Positions 29,151-37,993 are shown, numbered from the stretch's first letter. The stretch: 64,000 nucleotides of DNA from Sphingobacteriia bacterium (GCA_011390785.1 JAABRR010000008.1:89584-153583), one strand, 5' to 3'. Numbers and translations: made by a program. Notes: a model not told the origin generated them from the sequence alone.

Positions 29151-30389
29151 TTATTCATATCTGAGCGATTCTATTGGATCGAGTTTGGAAGCCTTTGCAG
29201 CTGGATAATAGCCTGCTGCCAAACCAACGACCAAACAGAGGATAATCCCGGAAAAAATCCATAGCCATGGAACAATGAAGGGATTACCTATAAAAATTGA
29301 AATTACATTACCCGCCAGAATTCCGAAAACAATTCCTACCAATCCTCCCAACTGACAAATAACAATTGCTTCGGCAAGAAATTGTTGCTTTATGGTTCTT
29401 CGGGTAGCTCCCAAGGCCTTTCTTATACCAATTTCTCTGGTTCTCTCTGTTACCGAAACAAGCATAATATTCATTAAACCAATAGCAGCGCCAATCAGCG
29501 TAATGATACCTATTATTGTGGCAGCGCTTGTAACCCGTCCAAGGTTTTCTATTAGCATTTGCGCAATATTATCGCTTTTACTTATGTCAAAATTATTCTT
29601 TTCACCTGGTTTCAATCCACGTACAACACGAAATAAACCGGTTGCTTCGCTTATGGCTGTTTCAAGATCAGCAATATTATTTGAACTGACATTGATCGTA
29701 TAATTCATGTTGGGCCTTGAGAAGTTTTGCCTTACTGCTGCAACCGGGATAATACAATTCTGATCACCACTAAAACCAAAACTGGAACCCCGCTCTTCCA
29801 GAACGCCAATTACCTGAAATCTTTTACTACTTATAGAAATAAATTTGCCAAGCGGATCTTCATTATTATTAAAAAGTGTTGTTTCCAGCTTTGAGCCAAT
29901 AATAGCAACATTTGCACCAGTCTCCAGTTCATGGGGTGAAAAATTTCTGCCTTTTGCCAGTTCTGATCCAGATGTTTCCAAATAATTATCATCAGACCCG
30001 GTTACTGATATATTAGGATTGGTTTCTTCTGAACCATAACGAAGGGTTGCCGTTCCGGTTGCCCAAACAGAAATGGATGCAACAGCCGGAAAGTCAAAGT
30101 CATTTTTAAAATTCATTGCCTGATCAAAAGATATATTCTCAAAAGATTGTGGTCTACCCCCACCGATTACCCGCATTTCACGATTACGGATAGAAAAACT
30201 ATTTGCACCCAATCTTGAGAAACTAGACGTAATTGACGCTTTAATGGAATCAATCGATGTAAGAATCCCAACAAGAGCCATAATACCAAAGGCAATTATT
30301 AAGATAGTAAGAAAAGTTCTCAACTTATGATTCCGTATAGAAATAAGCGATACCTTAAAATTTTCTACAGCTACTATTTGTTGCTTCAT
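29151..30389 (-). CDS. MacB-like ABC transporter permease
   Basis: Membrane protein of 412 aa with the MacB/FtsX layout. One N-terminal TM helix (about 22-42) precedes a large periplasmic MacB-type domain (about 50-270). Three C-terminal TM helices make the FtsX-like domain (about 285-412), with GLMNIMLVSVTERTREIGIR and GYYPAAKASKLDPIESLRYE. The TREIGIRKALGATRR segment is the usual coupling region to an ATPase. No ATP-binding subunit or membrane-fusion protein is next to it, so its partners are elsewhere. Such transporters mostly move lipoproteins, peptides or drugs through mechanotransmission. The substrate is unknown. Confidence 0.92.
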   Translation of the reverse strand: MKQQIVAVENFKVSLISIRNHKLRTFLTILIIAFGIMALVGILTSIDSIKASITSSFSRLGANSFSIRNREMRVIGGGRPQSFENISFDQAMNFKNDFDFPAVASISVWATGTATLRYGSEETNPNISVTGSDDNYLETSGSELAKGRNFSPHELETGANVAIIGSKLETTLFNNNEDPLGKFISISSKRFQVIGVLEERGSSFGFSGDQNCIIPVAAVRQNFSRPNMNYTINVSSNNIADLETAISEATGLFRVVRGLKPGEKNNFDISKSDNIAQMLIENLGRVTSAATIIGIITLIGAAIGLMNIMLVSVTERTREIGIRKALGATRRTIKQQFLAEAIVICQLGGLVGIVFGILAGNVISIFIGNPFIVPWLWIFSGIILCLVVGLAAGYYPAAKASKLDPIESLRYE

Positions 30390-30490
30390 ACGAAAAATAA
30401 ATTAAGATTTTTTAACTAACTAAGTCAATAAAAAACTGGGATACTAAATATCATCAATTTAAATCAGACGACCTAAAATCCAAATCATTA

Positions 30491-31141
30491 CTATAATTTA
30501 TCGCCAAATGCCAGATCGCCGGCATCACCTAAACCGGGCACAATATAGGCCTTTGCTGTGAGTTCATCATCAACGGCACCCAACCATAAAGTAAAGCTAC
30601 CTGTTGGCAGGTGTTTTTTTACATAATCAACCCCTTCGGTACTGGCAAGAACAGCAACTATATGCGTATGCCTTGGCTTTCCTTTTTGCAGTAACTCTTT
30701 GTATGTAAGCACCATAGATGATCCGGTAGCAAGCATTGGATCTGAAAGCAACAGAATTTTATCTTCAAGGTCAGGACAGGATGCGTATTCAATCTGAATA
30801 GTAAAACTACCGTTTTTATGGGGCTTCCGATAAGCAGAAATAAAAGCATTTTCTGCCTGATCAAAGAAATTAAGCATCCCATAATGCATGGGCAAACCCG
30901 CTCTTAAAATGGTAGCGATTACTGGCTGGGTTTTTAATACCCGGCATTGGGAATCGCCCAAAGGTGTAATTACCTCCTTTTGTTCCCATGGTAAATATTT
31001 ACTAATCTCATAGGCAAAAATTCCACCCAGTCTCTCCATGTTTCTTCGAAAGCGCATGCTATCTTTTTGTATTTCTACATCACGCACCTCAGCAATGTAT
31101 TGATTCAATAAAGAATCCTGATTTCCCAGAATATGTATCAT
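30491..31141 (-). CDS. upp: Uracil phosphoribosyltransferase
   Basis: Pyrimidine-salvage enzyme of 216 aa that joins uracil and PRPP to form UMP. The PRPP-binding loop is DPMLATGSSMVL (about 133-144). The uracil-binding C-terminus YIVPGLGDAGDLAFGDKL is a family signature, as is ILRAGLPMHYGMLNFF (about 80-95). It ends the minus-strand run that includes the FemAB-like protein 23 bp upstream, so these may be co-transcribed. Confidence 0.95.
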   Translation of the reverse strand: MIHILGNQDSLLNQYIAEVRDVEIQKDSMRFRRNMERLGGIFAYEISKYLPWEQKEVITPLGDSQCRVLKTQPVIATILRAGLPMHYGMLNFFDQAENAFISAYRKPHKNGSFTIQIEYASCPDLEDKILLLSDPMLATGSSMVLTYKELLQKGKPRHTHIVAVLASTEGVDYVKKHLPTGSFTLWLGAVDDELTAKAYIVPGLGDAGDLAFGDKL

Positions 31142-31164
31142 AAAATTGGGTTTTGTAGTGCTGG

Positions 31165-32103
31165 TTAAGGTTTAAGTTTCTTCAGCCAAAAATAAAGATT
31201 TATTATCGGTTTTATGAAAGCTGGAAAGTTGTTAATTTCAAGTTGTAAAAATACACATTCTTTTGAACCAAACCCAGCATAAAAACGAGCCAGATTCTTT
31301 TCTGATGAGCCTTCAAAATCAAGGGTAAGGTGCTCACCATTATGATCTTTTAGATATTTATCAATGATAGCTGTCATGGCTCCGTTTGATCTTGCTTCTG
31401 GTGTGCTCCCAGAAAAAATAAGTATTGATTTGTAATGACTCGTAAAAAATACAACCCCTGCACAAAAATTATTATTCCCATCATAGGCATTGTAAACTTC
31501 CGTATCTCCCCTGTAAATTCCTGAATAAATAAGATGCTTTAAGGTAATATATTGCTGATCTCGCCAATGTTTTATTTCTTTCCCCTTATATTTCCTGAAG
31601 GTTTCGATAATAATATCAGGTTCGTTACTTTTATAAATGTAAACCTTTTCTTTTATGGCTTTTTTAAGATTCCTTATTGTTTGAGATGAATAACCTTCCA
31701 AAATTTGCTCATAAGGCATCATTAAATCAAGCTCATAAGTAATCTGTTTTTTGTATCGGGAATTATTTAGCCGGTTAAAGGTATTCAAATTGATATTTGT
31801 GTATTTGAATTTTGAAGGGATAGCATCGATAAATGATTTCAAGAATGAATCTGCTACAGGCATTTCGGAAAATACACCTAATTGCTGAATAAAAGGAGGC
31901 TGTATCAAATACGATATCCCCATCTTTTTTTTAACAGGTAACGGCATTACAGCTTCATAATCTTCATAAATCAAAGCATCCCAACCTGGTGAAACCTGGT
32001 TTAAAAAAAATGAATAGGGATAAATAATACCATTGATAGCCCCATCAATGCATTTGTCCCATTTTTCAAAATTGATCTGATTATGTTTAAGGTATTGAAT
32101 CAT
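31165..32103 (-). CDS. FemAB/GNAT-like acyltransferase of unknown substrate
   Basis: Soluble protein of 312 aa that I recognise only by fold pattern. The N-terminal half (GVFSEMPVADSFLKSFIDAI) and the C-terminal half (about 160-300, with AGVVFFTSHYKSILIFSGS and GAMTAIIDKYLKDHNGEHLTLDFEGS) resemble the two GNAT-like lobes of FemAB-type aminoacyltransferases. The LDFEGS motif near the C-terminus is common in this Bacteroidota family. It lies between a polysaccharide deacetylase-like gene and upp on the same strand, so a role in cell-surface polymer modification is a reasonable guess. No catalytic residue is claimed. Confidence 0.7.
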   Translation of the reverse strand: MIQYLKHNQINFEKWDKCIDGAINGIIYPYSFFLNQVSPGWDALIYEDYEAVMPLPVKKKMGISYLIQPPFIQQLGVFSEMPVADSFLKSFIDAIPSKFKYTNINLNTFNRLNNSRYKKQITYELDLMMPYEQILEGYSSQTIRNLKKAIKEKVYIYKSNEPDIIIETFRKYKGKEIKHWRDQQYITLKHLIYSGIYRGDTEVYNAYDGNNNFCAGVVFFTSHYKSILIFSGSTPEARSNGAMTAIIDKYLKDHNGEHLTLDFEGSSEKNLARFYAGFGSKECVFLQLEINNFPAFIKPIINLYFWLKKLKP

Positions 32104-32155
32104 TTTATAAGCTTAACAGAATACTCAATAAACAACCGGTAAATCCGCTATTAGT

Positions 32156-33469
32156 TTATTTTGCATACCTAACTATTTCAAGATAAATATCTCTCCATCC
32201 CTTCCAACTGGCATGGTTGCTTAGTGCGTCATTGTGCCACAAAGAAACAAACAACCCATTCACCTGCCTGGTAATATCAATTAACTTCCTTACTTTTCTT
32301 AGTGCATCTTCGGGTTTTAATTTCATGTAATCTCTTAAAGTTCCATCCATAACCGTGATAGGATAAACACGTAGTTTGGTTTCTGACTCGAGAGAAAGGT
32401 CGTAAAAACTAAATGGTGAACATGTACCGGCTCGAAAACCTGTATGCGAAGCATATCCCATTGAAAAGTCGGATTTAATATTCGCTTTAAGCAAATTCTG
32501 ATAGGTAACTGGCATCTTTAATTTAAGATAGTGTTGTCTGCTTTTTTCAATATTTCTGTTTAGCACTCCAGAAAGAAAATCAATTTCATCCTTTAGAAGT
32601 TTTCCCTTAAAATTAGAAGCATAAGAAGGATGAATGCCAGCTCTGGCATAATCACCAATGGTTTTTACCAACCTGGAAAAAGCTCTTGAATGAACAGAAA
32701 TGCCCCTGTCCTTTGGTCCAAAAGAAGCACAAAGAAAGAAATAAACCGGATCAAGATTATATTGCTTCTGCAGTTGTAACTGAAAATCATATGTATCGAA
32801 GGGATCTCTTCTCAGATTCCATAAAACATAAAATCTATCAATCAAAACTTTATAATTTAATGTAATCAGATCACGTAGAATAATTAAAAGATTTCTTGCT
32901 ATTCCCTTCCCTTTATATGCATAAGCTACATCAATATCATATGTGGGTAAAAAAGAATAGTTTCTTTTTTTACTTTCAAGAAATGGAAACATTTCCAAAA
33001 GTTTAACTTTTAGATTCATAGCAGCCAGGTCAACCACAGGTAAATCAAGGAAACCTTTCTGATAGGCAAGACTCTGATCAGCTTCAAACCTTCCATGCCG
33101 ATCTTCAAGAAAAGGTAGGTACTCTTCATATCGACTAAGCATATAAAATGCCGAAGCAAAAAGATCGTAGCCCATGTCGCAGCTTCCCTGATCATGTTTT
33201 AAGGGAAACAACATAGGGAAATTGTCTTTAAATTCTACATCTGGAACAAATTCGCGAATACCCTTTTCCAACAAAAACCCCGAAGGATAAATTTTTATGC
33301 AACTTACAGGCATATCTTTATCCGAATAATTAATCCTGGCTCCCTTAAAATTCAGGAAATCTTCCCCTGAATGGGTCACCTTATAATCAAAACCGCAAAT
33401 ATCATTCAACAGCGTTTTCGCTATATATTGAATTCTGTTATTTATCCTGGGAGTATAAACAAGTATCAT
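32156..33469 (-). CDS. Polysaccharide deacetylase-family protein
   Basis: Protein of 437 aa with an N-terminal Bacteroidota-specific domain (about 1-130, LVYTPRINNRIQYIAKTLLN) and a C-terminal NodB-like region. The latter shows SFLPTYDIDVAYAYKGKG (about 168-185, the Asp-x-Asp of the metal site), GIHPSYASNF (about 280-289) and SLWHNDALS near 415. No signal peptide is visible. Such proteins remove acetyl groups from surface sugars or are inactive relatives. The usual zinc histidines are only partly recognisable here, so activity is uncertain. It precedes the FemAB-like gene by 52 bp on the same strand. Confidence 0.82.
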   Translation of the reverse strand: MILVYTPRINNRIQYIAKTLLNDICGFDYKVTHSGEDFLNFKGARINYSDKDMPVSCIKIYPSGFLLEKGIREFVPDVEFKDNFPMLFPLKHDQGSCDMGYDLFASAFYMLSRYEEYLPFLEDRHGRFEADQSLAYQKGFLDLPVVDLAAMNLKVKLLEMFPFLESKKRNYSFLPTYDIDVAYAYKGKGIARNLLIILRDLITLNYKVLIDRFYVLWNLRRDPFDTYDFQLQLQKQYNLDPVYFFLCASFGPKDRGISVHSRAFSRLVKTIGDYARAGIHPSYASNFKGKLLKDEIDFLSGVLNRNIEKSRQHYLKLKMPVTYQNLLKANIKSDFSMGYASHTGFRAGTCSPFSFYDLSLESETKLRVYPITVMDGTLRDYMKLKPEDALRKVRKLIDITRQVNGLFVSLWHNDALSNHASWKGWRDIYLEIVRYAK

Positions 33470-33510
33470 TAAAAGGTTTTTAGGAACTGAAGTTTGAAGA
33501 TTAATATATT

Positions 33511-34233
33511 CTATAAATCTCCTTCATCTGCAAAGCTATAGTAAGTATCTTCGGCGATAATTATGTGATCGAGTACAGGTAAATCGAGCGATAGACCCAC
33601 AGCTTTACATTTACGGGTAATTTCATGATCATTTTTACTGGGATTTCTATTGCCACTTGGATGGTTATGACATAGGATAACTGATGAAGCATTGTCTTCC
33701 AAGGCAATTTTAAATATCTTTTTCGGATCAGCTACAGTGCCTGCCATACTTCCTTCGCTGATTTTATGAGTTCTTTTAATGATATTTCCCCGATTTAAAG
33801 TTACAATCCAGAATTCTTCGTAGTTATTATCGCTTACAATGGGGTGTAGGAGTTCAAATGCATCACGACTGGATACAATTTTTTTTCGATTAAGGCTGTC
33901 CTTTAATCTTCGCCTTCGTCCAATTTCCAAAGCCGCCGCAATATTGATGGCTTTAGCTTCGCCAATTCCCCTGAATTTTATCATTTCTTTGATGCTGAGT
34001 CTTGACAGATCACCAATATTCTGATTCACGGAATCAAAAATATTACGGGCAAGATCAACTGCTGATAAATCGCGGGTTCCGGTGCCAATAAGTATGGCCA
34101 AGAGTTCAACATCACTAAGTGCTGATGGAGATTTAGCCAGAAGTTTTTCACGAGGTCTATCGTCTTCGGCCCACGATTTTATACCCCTGTATTCCTGTTT
34201 GCTGCTATTCTCAGAATTTCCGTTCATAAACAT
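33511..34233 (-). CDS. radC: RadC-family JAB/MPN-domain protein
   Basis: Protein of 240 aa. The N-terminal helix-hairpin-helix-like part (about 20-105) includes ELLAILIGTGTRDLSAVDLA and FRGIGEAKAINIAAALE. The C-terminal JAB1/MPN metalloprotease-like domain (about 115-240) has a glutamate in ISEGSMAG and the zinc motif HNHPSGNRNPSKNDHE. Long annotated as a DNA repair protein, but its biochemical role is not settled. Start ATG at 34233; a second ATG two codons later is equally possible. It is followed by the polysaccharide deacetylase gene after 41 bp. Confidence 0.93.
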   Translation of the reverse strand: MFMNGNSENSSKQEYRGIKSWAEDDRPREKLLAKSPSALSDVELLAILIGTGTRDLSAVDLARNIFDSVNQNIGDLSRLSIKEMIKFRGIGEAKAINIAAALEIGRRRRLKDSLNRKKIVSSRDAFELLHPIVSDNNYEEFWIVTLNRGNIIKRTHKISEGSMAGTVADPKKIFKIALEDNASSVILCHNHPSGNRNPSKNDHEITRKCKAVGLSLDLPVLDHIIIAEDTYYSFADEGDL

Positions 34234-34267
34234 TTTTGTTTAAACGAAATTAAGGAAAAACATATAT

Positions 34268-34294
34268 AAAAAAAAAAGCTTTTGAAAAAAAGCT
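34268..34294 (-). terminator. Rho-independent terminator after the tRNA-Glu/rpsT unit
   Basis: On the minus strand the stem AGCTTTT/AAAAGCT closes a 4-nt loop (34294-34277) and runs into at least eight T residues (34276-34268). It lies just downstream of the second tRNA-Glu and would end the tRNA-rpsT-tRNA transcript before radC. Confidence 0.7.
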
Positions 34295-34301
34295 CTTTTT
34301 G

Positions 34302-34373
34302 TAGCCCGTAGGGGAATCGAACCCCTGCTACCAGGATGAAAACCTGGCGTCCTAACCGCTAGACGAACGGGCC
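34302..34373 (-). tRNA. tRNA-Glu (UUC), downstream copy
   Basis: A 72-nt cloverleaf without encoded CCA. The acceptor stem is GGCCCGT/ACGGGCT. The anticodon stem CCAGG/CCTGG encloses the loop TTTTCAT, anticodon TTC. The T-arm is CAGGGGTTCGATTCCCCT. The sequence is identical to the copy upstream of rpsT. It lies 74 bp after rpsT on the same strand. Confidence 0.97.
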
Positions 34374-34446
34374 AGATTATGTTGCGTCTTAAATAAAACG
34401 TTCACTTTTATCTGAACGCTAAATCTATGCTTTAAGGTAACTAACG

Positions 34447-34698
34447 TTACAATTGATTTACGTAACGTGTTAATTTAGATTTTAAATTTGCTGCCTTATT
34501 CTTATGAATAACAGATTTTTTTGCCAATTTGTCAACCAAAGAAAGTACTTTGGGTAACTTCTCGCTGGCTTCTGCTTTATCAGTTGTGCCCCGAAGTTTT
34601 CTAACGGCATTACGAGTAGTTTTAGCATAGTAGCGATTACGCAATCTTTTGGCGTTATTTGATCTGATTCTCTTTAAAGCTGACTTATGATTAGCCAT
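34447..34698 (-). CDS. rpsT: Small ribosomal subunit protein bS20
   Basis: Basic ribosomal protein of 83 aa that binds 16S rRNA early in 30S assembly. The N-terminus [20 protein letters not shown] and the C-terminal [20 protein letters not shown] are characteristic. The length is typical for S20. It is sandwiched between two identical tRNA-Glu genes on the same strand, so all three probably arise from one transcript that is processed. Confidence 0.97.
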   Translation of the reverse strand: MANHKSALKRIRSNNAKRLRNRYYAKTTRNAVRKLRGTTDKAEASEKLPKVLSLVDKLAKKSVIHKNKAANLKSKLTRYVNQL

Positions 34699-34744
34699 AG
34701 TTTTAATTTTTCTACCTAATTTATTAACGATTTTACTTAAAATG

Positions 34745-34816
34745 TAGCCCGTAGGGGAATCGAACCCCTGCTACCAGGATGAAAACCTGGCGTCCTAACC
34801 GCTAGACGAACGGGCC
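34745..34816 (-). tRNA. tRNA-Glu (UUC), upstream copy
   Basis: A 72-nt tRNA identical in sequence to the one at 34302-34373, with anticodon TTC. It is the first gene of the tRNA-Glu/rpsT/tRNA-Glu unit and begins about 10 nt after the predicted transcription start. Confidence 0.97.
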
Positions 34817-34832
34817 TTTGCAAAAAGGAGTG

Positions 34833-34863
34833 CAAATTTAAAACATTTTTTGTTACCGGCAAA
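34833..34863 (-). promoter_or_regulatory. Bacteroidota promoter of the tRNA-Glu/rpsT operon
   Basis: On the minus strand TTTG (34863-34860) is separated by exactly 19 bp from TAAATTTG (34840-34833). Both boxes and the spacing match the Bacteroidota primary-sigma consensus. Transcription should start near 34826, just before the tRNA 5' end. This is the best promoter in the window. Confidence 0.75.
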
Positions 34864-35190
34864 CAGATTTTTAAAGATTTTTCATATACTTTCCAAAAGA
34901 GTGCATAAAAGCTTTTATTAAATGATTTTCAAAATAATAGGATCTATTTTGTCGTGTTATATTTCGTGCTTACAAAACGGGGTTTTACCTAAATAAGGAA
35001 GGAAATTAATGATTTTAACTCTGAAATAATTAAAAATAATGAAACAAGTTAATGTTAAGCGCGTAAAAATGTGAGTGTGAAATATTTTTTTCCTATATTT
35101 GTGCTGCCTTTTACAGGCCTGATTTAACTTTTAAACGTCTGAATTTAGAAACTCAATAATTAAAGACTAATTAACATAATTGAAAAAACT
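34864..35190. promoter_or_regulatory. Divergent intergenic region with candidate promoter for the OmpA/TPR lipoprotein
   Basis: About 330 bp, AT-rich, without a reading frame. On the plus strand TATATTTG at 35094-35101 matches the -7 consensus. TGTG at 35070-35073 sits 20 bp upstream as a one-mismatch -33 box. Predicted start is about 35108, leaving an 83-nt leader before the gene at 35191. Nothing else was recognised. Confidence 0.5.
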
Positions 35191-36924
35191 ATGAAGAACT
35201 TAAAACTTTTGGCTGTATTGCTTATTTCAGCAATCCTTTTTGGTAGTTGCGGATTAAACAAAATGATTAAGGATTATGGAGACGGCGTAAGCTTTACTCC
35301 GGAGACCAACCCGTTAGAAAATCATGGGGGCAGTGTTGCCGTTAATGTGGACGGGAGTATTAGTGAAAAATATTTTCACCCAAGAGCTAAAGTTGAGATT
35401 ACCCCAGTGTTGGTTTATGAAGGTGGAGAAAAAGAACTAAATACTGTTTACTTACGCGGTGAAAAAACAACCGGAGATGGAGTATTGGTTAATAAAAATG
35501 CTACCACCAACTTTTCTTTTGGTGATGAGGTAGATTTTGAAGAAGGTATGGAAGCTTCTGAGCTTTTCCTCAGAGCCCGCATTTATCGTGAGGGGAAAGA
35601 AGATCAGGTGGTAAACCTTCCGGAGGCGAAAATTGCTGACGGTGTTATCAATACATCTCAAAGAATAGAACATGACTATGATCTTGCCCTCTCAGCCCAT
35701 GGCTATGAAAAAGAAACAACAGTTTCTGTAGATGCCAATATTTATTTCGATTACATGAGATCTAACGTAAACTGGAGATTACCTCTTAACCGTGATTCAG
35801 AAAATGCTGCAAAAATTGAAGGCCTTGCAGATTTTATCAAACGCGGATGGGTTATAAAATCTATTGAAGTTAATGCATGGGCATCTCCGGAAGGTGAAGT
35901 TGCTTACAACGAGAAGCTTTCTGAAGATCGTGCAGAAGCAACAAGAAAATATGTAGATGGTTTATTCACAAGGCTTGAAAGAGAACTTAAAACAACTATT
36001 GAAAGACCTGAGCTTACTGTTGTTGCCAAAGGAGAAGATTTTGATGGTTTCATGACTGTTCTAAATTCTTCTGATATACGCGACAAGCAAGCTATTTCTA
36101 ATATCATTAATTCTCAGTTAGAACCTGCTGAAAGAGAAAGAAGAATTAAGGATATGACTATAATTTATGCCGAGATTGAAAAACTTCTGGAGCCTTTGCG
36201 TCGTGGCGAAATCGTTATAACATGCTTTGAACCAAAGAAAACCGATGAAGAAATTGCTACTCTGTCGACTTCTAACCCTTCAGAACTTGATGTTAAAGAA
36301 CTTTTATATGCAGCTTCTTTAACTGAAAATGTTGACACAAGATTAGCTATTTACAAATCAGCACAGCAATTATTTCCACAGGATTTCAGAGGCTTTAACA
36401 ACGCTGGTTACATCAATATTGAAATGGAAAATATTGATGAGGCTGCGAAGGATCTTGAAAAAGCCAATCAGTTAGCGCCTAATAATGGTTGCGTTCTTAA
36501 CAACCTTGGAGTTGTTGCTGCATGGGAAAGTGATATGGAAAATGCACAATCATACTTTGAAGCAGCTCAGGGCCAAGGAATTAATGTTAATTACAATGTT
36601 GGGGCCTTGATGATTCTTAAAGGTGATTATCCTGCAGCTTTAAGCTCATTTGCAGGACGTACCTGCACTCATAACGTTGCCCTTGCTCATTTAATGGCAG
36701 GAAACGAAGATGCTGCTATGAATAATCTTGAATGTGCAGAAGAAACAGCTCATGTAGCTTATTTGAAAGCAGTTATTGGAGCCCGCAAAGGTAACAATAC
36801 AATGGTATTTGATAATTTAAGAAGAGCCGTTCAACTTAACCCCGAATTAAAAGAAGTTGCTACTAAAGATCGTGAATTTATTAAACTGTTCCAGGTAGCT
36901 GAATTCCAGGAAATGACCAGATAA
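35191..36924 (+). CDS. Lipoprotein with OmpA-like and tetratricopeptide regions
   Basis: Envelope protein of 577 aa. The N-terminus MKNLKLLAVLLISAILFGSC is a type II signal peptide with lipobox LFGSC, lipid on Cys20. Residues about 25-170 are beta-rich and unrecognised. An OmpA-like segment follows (about 180-260), with NIYFDYMRSNVNWR and IEVNAWASPEGEVAYNEKLS, the pattern of peptidoglycan-binding OmpA C-terminal domains. The last 200 residues are helical TPR-like repeats (about 365-560; FRGFNNAGYINIEMENIDEA, NNLGVVAAWESDMENAQSYF). It probably links outer membrane and cell wall. The gene has its own predicted promoter and a strong terminator. Confidence 0.85.
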   Translation: MKNLKLLAVLLISAILFGSCGLNKMIKDYGDGVSFTPETNPLENHGGSVAVNVDGSISEKYFHPRAKVEITPVLVYEGGEKELNTVYLRGEKTTGDGVLVNKNATTNFSFGDEVDFEEGMEASELFLRARIYREGKEDQVVNLPEAKIADGVINTSQRIEHDYDLALSAHGYEKETTVSVDANIYFDYMRSNVNWRLPLNRDSENAAKIEGLADFIKRGWVIKSIEVNAWASPEGEVAYNEKLSEDRAEATRKYVDGLFTRLERELKTTIERPELTVVAKGEDFDGFMTVLNSSDIRDKQAISNIINSQLEPAERERRIKDMTIIYAEIEKLLEPLRRGEIVITCFEPKKTDEEIATLSTSNPSELDVKELLYAASLTENVDTRLAIYKSAQQLFPQDFRGFNNAGYINIEMENIDEAAKDLEKANQLAPNNGCVLNNLGVVAAWESDMENAQSYFEAAQGQGINVNYNVGALMILKGDYPAALSSFAGRTCTHNVALAHLMAGNEDAAMNNLECAEETAHVAYLKAVIGARKGNNTMVFDNLRRAVQLNPELKEVATKDREFIKLFQVAEFQEMTR

Positions 36925-36943
36925 TAATAATCTGAATTCAATT

Positions 36944-36984
36944 AAAAAAGCCATTTGCAATCTAATTTTGCAAATGGCTTTTTT
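36944..36984 (+). terminator. Rho-independent terminator
   Basis: A perfect 17-bp inverted repeat including flanking A and T tracts (36944-36960 with 36968-36984) encloses a 7-nt loop. The core stem GCCATTTGCAA is followed by six T residues. It ends the OmpA/TPR lipoprotein transcript 20 bp after its stop codon. Confidence 0.9.
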
Positions 36985-37095
36985 ATTGTGCCGGTTTTTT
37001 ATAGATTAATTTGTATTTATTAGAAATATAAGTAATTTTATGTGTTTAAAAGTGCCTTTAAACAAAAAATAAATAAACTATCTCTTTTATTTATC

Positions 37096-37884
37096 ATGCG
37101 CTTTAAAATCGATTTTAAATTACCCGGAGAAGGGCCTTACTCAATTCCCTTAAACTACCAAAGAGAAATTTCCTCATGGATCTATAAAATGCTTCATTTC
37201 CAAAACCAGGATTTTAAAAACTGGCTTACTGAAAATAAATACCTTGATAACAATGGTGAATACAAACTATACACCTTTTCTGATGTAGATTTTGGCCCTG
37301 CAAAATTACAAGGCGAACGAATGATCATTAAAAATAATCAGGCAGTCTTGTACCTGTCTTTTTATGCCCCCAAAGAAATCACATCTTTTATCATTTCTAT
37401 TTTCAAAGAACAAGAATTCAAAATTGGCGACTCTACGGGGAAAACTACTATTAAAATTGAAGATTTAAGCGAAATTGCAGTACCAGACTTTTCAAAGCTA
37501 AATAATAAAGTGGCCTTTTCCTGCATATCACCCATTCTTATTGCAGATCGGGGAAACTCATCAGAAACTTTTTTATCGCCGGATGAAAAAGATTTTGATA
37601 AGGCATTTTTTAAGAACCTAATGTTTAAATATGCCAATATGGTTAAACATATGAAAGAAAACAGCGGAGGTCTTGCAAATCTTAGTGATTTAAGGTTTAA
37701 ACTAACAGGTAAACCCAAAACAAAAATTGTAAAAATTAAATTAGATACCCCTCACCATAAGGCCGTTAAAGGATATATGTTTGACTTTGAAATAAAAGCA
37801 CCAGTGGAATTGTTAAAAATAGGTTATGATTCAGGTTTTGGAGAGCTAAATGATTTGGGTTTTGGTTGTTGTGAAGTGAAGTAA
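37096..37884 (+). CDS. cas6: CRISPR-associated endoribonuclease Cas6 (orphan)
   Basis: RAMP-fold endoribonuclease that cuts CRISPR precursor RNA within repeats. The ATG at 37096 gives 262 aa starting MRFKIDFKLPGEGPYSIPLN, the usual Cas6 N-terminus. A GTG at 37042 would add 18 residues without support. Typical features are YQREISSWIYKMLH (about 21-34), the mid-protein SDLRFKLTG and the C-terminal glycine-rich loop GFGELNDLGFGCCEV. No other cas gene and no CRISPR array lies anywhere in the window. It is isolated between two strong terminators, so it forms its own transcription unit. It may process RNA from a distant array or be a remnant of a lost locus. Confidence 0.88.
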   Translation: MRFKIDFKLPGEGPYSIPLNYQREISSWIYKMLHFQNQDFKNWLTENKYLDNNGEYKLYTFSDVDFGPAKLQGERMIIKNNQAVLYLSFYAPKEITSFIISIFKEQEFKIGDSTGKTTIKIEDLSEIAVPDFSKLNNKVAFSCISPILIADRGNSSETFLSPDEKDFDKAFFKNLMFKYANMVKHMKENSGGLANLSDLRFKLTGKPKTKIVKIKLDTPHHKAVKGYMFDFEIKAPVELLKIGYDSGFGELNDLGFGCCEVK

Positions 37885-37953
37885 TATATTTTGCATAAAA
37901 TCTAACATAAAAAATCCTTTTAGGCAAGTGGCATTTTCTGGGCTTCTTAAAAT

Positions 37954-37993
37954 AAAAATAGATGAAACCATTTAATAGGTTTCATCTATTTTT
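37954..37993. terminator. Bidirectional terminator between cas6 and tRNA-Ser
   Basis: A perfect 16-bp inverted repeat (37954-37969 and 37978-37993) with an 8-nt loop, starting with an A tract and ending in a T tract. It can terminate cas6 on the plus strand and tRNA-Ser on the minus strand. Confidence 0.88.
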
